Shown here: piece after piece, positions 62,523 through 64,000 of the stretch | Position numbering within the stretch: position 1 is the first letter of the stretch | How the letters are laid out: every line of letters starts with the position of its first letter | NCBI GenBank assembly: GCA_031213475.1 | Contig: JARUPZ010000035.1 | Location: forward strand, 2,904,953-2,968,952 | Direction: 5' to 3' | Length of the DNA: 64,000 nucleotides | From: Nereocystis luetkeana | Lineage: Eukaryota > Sar > Phaeophyceae > Laminariales > Laminariaceae | Position numbers and translations under genes: made by a program | Notes under the pieces: model-generated | Told to the model about the DNA's origin: nothing | The model's database searches: none | Seen by the model: the letters and a program-made list of their open reading frames with translations, nothing else

Positions 62523-62599
62523 CTGCACCAACCATACACTCGATTTGAGGATATCAAAAGGAAACTATACGCAGGAAGTATGCAGCTCTAAAGAAACCC

Positions 62600-63030
62600 C
62601 TAGGAAATAATTTTCCGGGAAATGTTCGGTACCCAAAGGAAGGTCAAAACAGGGATGAAGGTATATTATTGCCTTCCTCAGGACAGATTATTCTCGGGAA
62701 CGCTTCAGTGCCGCTATAGAGGGTAGTTCTAGACAGCGCCTGAGGGAGATGAATATATGGATTCGTTCCAACAAGTACTAGCAACGCAGAGCAGAATTTC
62801 CGGTATTTTTTTCGGTACCAAAGGGCAGCGAAAAGAGGGAGTAGTTCTGACGGCACCTTAGGACAGAACTTTCCGGGGGTATATCGGTACCGAAAAAGGG
62901 AGTGAAAACTGGTAGTGATTCTAAACAACGCCCAAGGACAGAATTTTCCGGCAAAAAATCTTACCAGAGAGAAGGGAACCTATGGAGTAGTGCTATCGAC
63001 GTCTTAGGGCAGATTTTTCCGGGAATGTTT
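62600..63030. repeat. Degenerate tandem repeat, about 75-100-bp unit
   Basis: Recurring blocks ACAGAATTTTCCGG, TTCGGTACC and GGGAGTAGTTCTGAC appear about six times. Lies just upstream of exon 1. Confidence 0.65.
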
Positions 63031-63227
63031 GGGCAGGGAGTGAAGGCGATGGATGGAGTAGCAACGACATTGTGCTCTTCGGGGATTTTCTACTCCCTGC
63101 TAATCGTTGGTGTAGCCTCTGAATAATAGTGGTTTCGTACGTAGCGCGGATCCTTTATTTCCGCACAACCGGGGCAGTAGGGGCTGCTTAGGATGGACTA
63201 GGCCACGCTATCGCCTATTGCGTGGAA

Positions 63228-63335
63228 ACGTATCCACAACCAAATAAGTCGTGTAAGACATAGGGGAATACCTTGGTTTTTGGGTCCATCGTGAGTTCTG
63301 ATTACTACAACATTAGCCCCCCCCCCGGATTAGTA
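63228..63335. mobile_element. MITE family B copy
   Basis: CGTATCCACAACCAAATAAG start and GGGTCCATCGTGAGTTCTGA, ACATTAGCCCCCCC end. Confidence 0.55.
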
Positions 63336-63639
63336 AAGATGGTGTATACCACACTGGGCGTACATATAGCCAACCCGTGGCCTTCATCCTTGACGGCCCT
63401 TATATGTCCGCCAGGAGTGATAGGAGCTTAATGGTGTTTTGCCCTTACGATAAGGCGCCAAGGCCAAACGTATACTACGGTATACCGTAGACACAAAACA
63501 TGCGATTTCGTCATGAAGGGTCTGGGATGGATTACTACACCGCGATGGGCCGTCGCGCCTGGTATTTTGTGGTGGCGTGAAGGTACGGCAGCATGAGCGC
63601 ACGCCGGGCCAGGCGGCATCACGTACACGGCGGTAGCAA

Positions 63640-63800
63640 GTGGTTCTAATTTCAATTAAGTTGAGCTCAAAACGGGAGTCCGGTCCTAGAAGGGGATAGG
63701 TAACCCCTTTTAGGACTGCAGTCCTGCTTTGGGGGCAAAACACTTATAATTTGAGTGGATTATCCCCAAATTGGGACTGCAGTCCTAGAGGGGTCAAGCC
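63640..63800. repeat. GGGACTGCAGTCC palindromic element
   Basis: TTTTAGGACTGCAGTCCTGC and TTGGGACTGCAGTCCTAGAG flank ATTTGAGTGGATTATCCCC. Related fragments lie at 5145-5185, 22280-22380, 56000-56060 and 58180-58260. Confidence 0.55.
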
Positions 63801-64000
63801 TCTTATGTATGATACGTTTGCTTGGTTTGCGTTTAAGTCATGATCGTGCCGCGGGGTGGATCAGAAGTAGTCGGGCTTTGATCGCCCTTGTCCAGCGAAT
63901 TTTATATTTTCAGCCACCTGATTTTTTCGACTTTTCATGGTGTGCTCCGAACCAATTACTCACGGCGTGCGTTGAAAATTGCAACGAACACCGTTCACTC

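Overview
This is eukaryotic nuclear DNA, most likely from a brown alga (Phaeophyceae) or a related intron-rich stramenopile. The attribution is inferred from style: mid-GC sequence, roughly 1.3 kb introns packed with short palindromic repeats and poly-G tracts, mostly phase-0 CAG|GT-type splice sites, and C2/GAF/IQ architecture. No species marker is present. There is no bacterial-style operon, rRNA or CRISPR array.

The main result is that almost the whole window appears to be the interior of ONE very large minus-strand gene. I assembled about 40 exons by hand (roughly 11.2 kb of coding sequence, about 3,700 residues) running from 62522 down to position 1, with neither the start nor the stop codon inside the window. 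Reading phase carries across every junction I could test except near 20.9-19.2 kb. The ends of exons 24 and 38 are chosen among alternatives.

In transcription order: (i) 62.5-24.9 kb encodes a tandem series of C2 domains (one tail plus about eight units). Units 2-4 keep the Asp pattern expected for Ca2+ binding and the others are degenerate. (ii) 25.4-20.8 kb holds a 2.3 kb exon plus two small ones, with GAF-like domains, one of them split by an insert carrying an IQ (calmodulin-binding) motif. (iii) 19.4-11.7 kb returns to C2 domains (about four). (iv) 12.4 kb to position 1 encodes a second run of GAF-like domains with helical connectors, continuing past the window edge. The parts suggest a Ca2+/membrane-binding C2 scaffold joined to small-molecule or protein-binding GAF modules. 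The cellular role is unknown.

The introns are a library of short repeats: at least two TIR miniature elements (families A and B), an AGCGCT-ended family (C), a GATC-rich palindromic family (D), two poly-G-headed dispersed repeats (E and F), a tRNA-derived SINE, a decayed plus-strand LINE 3' end at 35.2-36.3 kb, a 0.53 kb foldback element at 12.96-13.49 kb, an approximately 42-bp minisatellite at 42.2-43.0 kb and several smaller tandem arrays. Three exon edges (39.7, 21.7 and 14.4 kb) are themselves tandemly duplicated, leaving decoy splice sites or pseudo-exons. I found no convincing gene on the plus strand.
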